Below, one piece after another: positions 6,415-6,446 of a stretch of 6,446 bases of DNA. This stretch comes from Actinomycetes bacterium. Lineage in GTDB: Bacteria > Bacillota_I > Bacilli_A > RF39 > UBA660. Location: positions 1-6,446 of the forward strand of contig JAGKUT010000095.1 of the NCBI GenBank assembly GCA_021152765.1, in the 5' to 3' direction. The position numbers and the translations under genes were made by a program. The notes below the pieces were generated by a model that saw only the letters and a program-made list of their open reading frames with translations, was not told the DNA's origin and made no database searches. Every line of letters starts with the position of its first letter. Position 1 is the first letter of the stretch.

Positions 6415-6434
6415 TTAGTAAAGGATGTGATTAT

Positions 6435-6446
6435 ATGTCAAGACCA
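6435..6446 (+). CDS. Start of a downstream gene (first four codons only)
   Basis: ATG at 6435 begins M-S-R-P and runs off the window. It is preceded by AGGATGTGAT (6422-6431), a nine-of-ten match to the ideal AGGAGGTGAT, with the same three-base gap to ATG as at the FtsW start. The ribosome site, the terminator upstream and the promoter-like element make a real gene start likely. Four residues are too few to name a product. Confidence 0.55.

Noticed and set aside
1..6446. CRISPR array, insertion sequence, tRNA or rRNA gene, defence or toxin-antitoxin system
   Set aside because: No spaced repeats, inverted terminal repeats, cloverleaf sequence, rRNA sequence or related coding motifs were seen on either strand.

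Overview
The window reads as a stretch of chromosome from a low-GC Firmicutes-type bacterium that makes a peptidoglycan wall. It is very AT-rich (judged by eye, not computed), and all genes lie on the + strand with strongly T-ending codons and little C. LeuRS, the penicillin-binding protein (PBP), MraY and FtsW/SpoVE all resemble their Bacillus-type versions. Tryptophan is encoded by TGG throughout and the stops are TAA or TAG, so nothing requires the Mycoplasma code. An uncultured gut-type Bacilli/Erysipelotrichia-like lineage would fit, but that placement is inference.

Layout: (1) Positions 2-103 hold the 3' end of an open frame for a small membrane protein, which stops one base before the next gene. 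(2) Positions 105-2516 encode leucyl-tRNA synthetase, closed by an intrinsic terminator that overlaps its stop codon. (3) Positions 2575-6339 form a tight cell-wall operon: a SpoVD/PBP2-type class B PBP with one PASTA domain, mraY one base after its stop, and an FtsW/SpoVE-type SEDS protein eight bases after that. (4) Positions 6340-6434 carry a strong terminator and a probable promoter for another + strand gene, of which only the first four codons are present.

The three wall genes cover consecutive steps. MraY makes lipid I on the inner face of the membrane, the SEDS protein polymerises flipped lipid II, and its partner PBP cross-links the glycan strands. The order matches the Bacillus spoVD-mraY-murD-spoVE segment of the dcw cluster, but murD is missing and the upstream neighbour is leuS instead of mraZ/rsmH/ftsL.

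The most notable observation is that the PBP lacks its membrane anchor and the start of its dimerisation domain. A few residues resembling the normal cytoplasmic N-terminus run in frame straight into the middle of that domain, so it looks like a clean internal deletion. The leucyl-tRNA synthetase also departs from the usual KMSKS loop (KMGKR) and from the threonine-rich editing signature (TTCIET instead of TTRPDT). I saw no mobile element, CRISPR array, tRNA/rRNA gene or defence system, and nothing that amounts to a wholly new system.
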